64,000 bases of DNA, from NCBI GenBank assembly GCA_002897695.1, contig BDTG01000039.1, positions 1 to 64,000 on the forward strand. The letters are read 5' to 3'. Positions 62,455-64,000 of the stretch are shown one piece after another (position 1 is the stretch's first letter; each line of letters starts with the position of its first letter). The notes beneath the pieces are model-generated. The model made no database searches. It was not told the DNA's origin and worked only from the letters and a program-made list of their open reading frames with translations. Made by a program: the position numbers and the translations under genes. This DNA is from a bacterium BMS3Abin14 (lineage in GTDB: Bacteria; BMS3Abin14).

Positions 62455-64000
62455 CTAATTCAAAAACAGCACTGCAATAACCAGGATCACGGGCATTGCC
62501 GCATAGGCCTTTCTCATACCGAAAGTGGCATGGGTGTTGTTTATCAGTATCCGAAAGATGAAAAAGAGAAGAAACGTATTGAGCAGGATAAGGAAAAGCG
62601 GTACGGGAGCGTAAATTCCCCGAGAGTAGTTGAAAACGGCAATGATCAGGCCCGCCATGTTCAGGCAGATGAAATCCATCGGGTCCAGAAGAAAAATCGA
62701 GAACCGCCCCTTCAAAATGCGAGCAGCCAGAAACCAGGCGATAAACATCAAAAGGAAGGAGAGAAGTAGCCATTGTTCAACTGGAAACCCGGTCTGATAC
62801 CGTAAGACCAGTGACAGGTTCATGGTCAGGATGAGGAAGAAAATGACCCCATTTGAGAAGAACATGGGCCTGGCAAAGCCGTTTTCCGTCCGGTCCATAA
62901 GATCCGGTATGGCAAGAAGCGGTAAAAGCAGTGTCATCGCAAGGAACACCCCTCTCCCTGCCTCCACGTAGAATGCGGCCAGACCGAGATTAAAAATCAG
63001 CATCAGGATGATCGCGGCTAAAGTGCCGTTATAGACACCTCTAATGTCCGGCCGCTTCCCGTCCAACTTCCCAAATGATCGCAACTTCGTGTTGACCGTC
63101 TTTATTTTCGCGTTGAAGTTATAGACGTTGAGGGTCCTGATGATGATTATCATGAGGGCGACCAGGAGCAGAGAGACAGTAAGGGCATAGAGACTGCGGC
63201 GGTGGCTGAGATGGATCGCTATCTGGCCAAGAAAAAAGGAAAAAGCCAGGAAATAGATCAGGGTCTGGCGTGGGGTGAAGTTGAGGTCGAGGAGCCTGTG
63301 ATGCAGGTGTCCCCTGTCCGGCTTGAAGGGATTGTTTCCGGAAGATACCCTTCTCACGAAGGCGAGGGACGTGTCCACCATGGGAATGGCCAGGAAGAGG
63401 ATGGGGATGAGCAGGACCATCAGGGTGGTTGTCTTGGCCGACTGGATGATGGCGATCACCGCGACGGAAAACCCAAGAAGCAGGCTTCCGCTGTCCCCCA
63501 GAAAAATCCTGGCAGGGTGAAGATTGAACTTCAGCAGGCCGAACAGCGCTCCCGAAACAACAAGGCAGAAGAGGACGAGAGCTGTCTGCCCCTGCAGGAA
63601 GGCGATAGCCCCGATCCCCAGGAAGGCGTTGAGTGAAAGAGCGGTGGCAAGCCCGTCCAGACCGTCGATGAGATTAACGGCGTTGGTCAACCCCACGATC
63701 CAGAAGACTGTCAATAGAACGGAAAACAGGTTTTCCTCGCTGGAAGAAAGATTTCCGAATATCCCGAAATGGAGGAGATTGATTCGAATTCCACACTGAA
63801 CGACCAGCAACGCCGCGGTGACCTGGGCGAAAAATTTCGTCGAGTACGCAACGCCCCGCAGATCATCCAGAATGCCCACGGTGAAAACGATGAGAACCGC
63901 GAAAAATACATATGGTAAGCGCTGGTCGCCCCAAAGGGGCAGAGAGAAACCAGCGAGAATGACCGGGAAGAGGAGCAGACCTCCGGCCAGCGGCATGGGT
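62455..64000 (-). CDS. MraY/WecA-type phospho-sugar transferase with C-terminal extension, 5' end missing
   Basis: The frame leaves the window at the right edge. The visible MPLAGGL is internal (TP-x-PLAGG motif), so the start is outside. It has VGILDDLRG (DD), NLIDGLDGLAT, FLGDSGSLLLGF and HLHHRLLDL motifs of polyprenyl-phosphate GlcNAc- or sugar-1-phosphate transferases (WecA/TagO). After about residue 300 a further six or so hydrophobic segments extend the protein by some 200 residues, unlike WecA. Its role may be O-antigen or exopolysaccharide initiation. Confidence 0.85.
   Translation of the reverse strand, partial: PMPLAGGLLLFPVILAGFSLPLWGDQRLPYVFFAVLIVFTVGILDDLRGVAYSTKFFAQVTAALLVVQCGIRINLLHFGIFGNLSSSEENLFSVLLTVFWIVGLTNAVNLIDGLDGLATALSLNAFLGIGAIAFLQGQTALVLFCLVVSGALFGLLKFNLHPARIFLGDSGSLLLGFSVAVIAIIQSAKTTTLMVLLIPILFLAIPMVDTSLAFVRRVSSGNNPFKPDRGHLHHRLLDLNFTPRQTLIYFLAFSFFLGQIAIHLSHRRSLYALTVSLLLVALMIIIIRTLNVYNFNAKIKTVNTKLRSFGKLDGKRPDIRGVYNGTLAAIILMLIFNLGLAAFYVEAGRGVFLAMTLLLPLLAIPDLMDRTENGFARPMFFSNGVIFFLILTMNLSLVLRYQTGFPVEQWLLLSFLLMFIAWFLAARILKGRFSIFLLDPMDFICLNMAGLIIAVFNYSRGIYAPVPLFLILLNTFLLFFIFRILINNTHATFGMRKAYAAMPVILVIAVLFLN

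Overview
The window looks like a chromosomal segment of a GC-rich, Gram-negative bacterium of the Desulfobacterota / former Deltaproteobacteria type. Lineage is inferred from gene order: ftsH-folP-cdaA-cdaR(YbbR)-glmM-pdxJ-acpS-nnr-tsaE and galE-surE-pcm-yqaA-nlpD-rpoS resemble those genomes. An Mla/MCE lipid-transport cluster, lipoprotein signals and an FprA flavoprotein fit an outer-membrane-bearing organism adapted to low oxygen. No phage, insertion sequence or CRISPR array is visible.

Layout. 1-1.5 kb: end of a cysteine desulfurase gene and a PLP trans-sulfuration enzyme. 1.5-11 kb: a metal-handling region. From a CsoR-type promoter/operator at 10929-10958 a run of minus-strand genes reads csoR, a Gly/His-rich mini-protein, a YHS-HMA3 copper ATPase, a DUF5676-like membrane protein, a geranylgeranyl-reductase-like flavoprotein with a Cys-rich tail, a YHS-fused thioredoxin-reductase-like flavoprotein that lacks the CxxC, and a decayed second P-type ATPase. 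11-18.5 kb: larE; a sigma-54-type promoter ahead of a frame-interrupted mini-protein and a DUF302 gene; RseC-like, SPW/VKOR, epimerase, lycopene-cyclase-domain and ICMT-like genes. 18.9-24.3 kb: arsR-acr3, cfa, and an SO_0444-type metal exporter with a second ArsR/SmtB regulator, both regulators next to palindromic operator candidates. 24.5-30.2 kb: an acetamidase/formamidase, a four-gene MCE lipid transporter and an FMN reductase. 30.5-40.4 kb: a b6-type cytochrome b operon with an unusual partner, FprA, carbonic anhydrase, an AOR-family oxidoreductase with its ferredoxin, an Nramp variant and a second acetamidase. 41-64 kb: housekeeping genes, nearly all on the minus strand, beginning with initiator tRNA, truA, ecfT, asd and an aminotransferase, then the two conserved clusters above, ending in a WecA/MraY-family transferase cut by the window edge.

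The intergenic spaces hold several dispersed repeat families: one built round a TCGTAAAAAGTCC palindrome (about ten copies or fragments), one with TGTCATCGCGAG ends, and a short CATTAACCGGATG element. The most novel-looking items are the copper operon with two YHS fusions and two unusual flavoproteins, the cytochrome b operon without a visible Rieske gene, and the 5-bp repeat frameshift behind a sigma-54 promoter.
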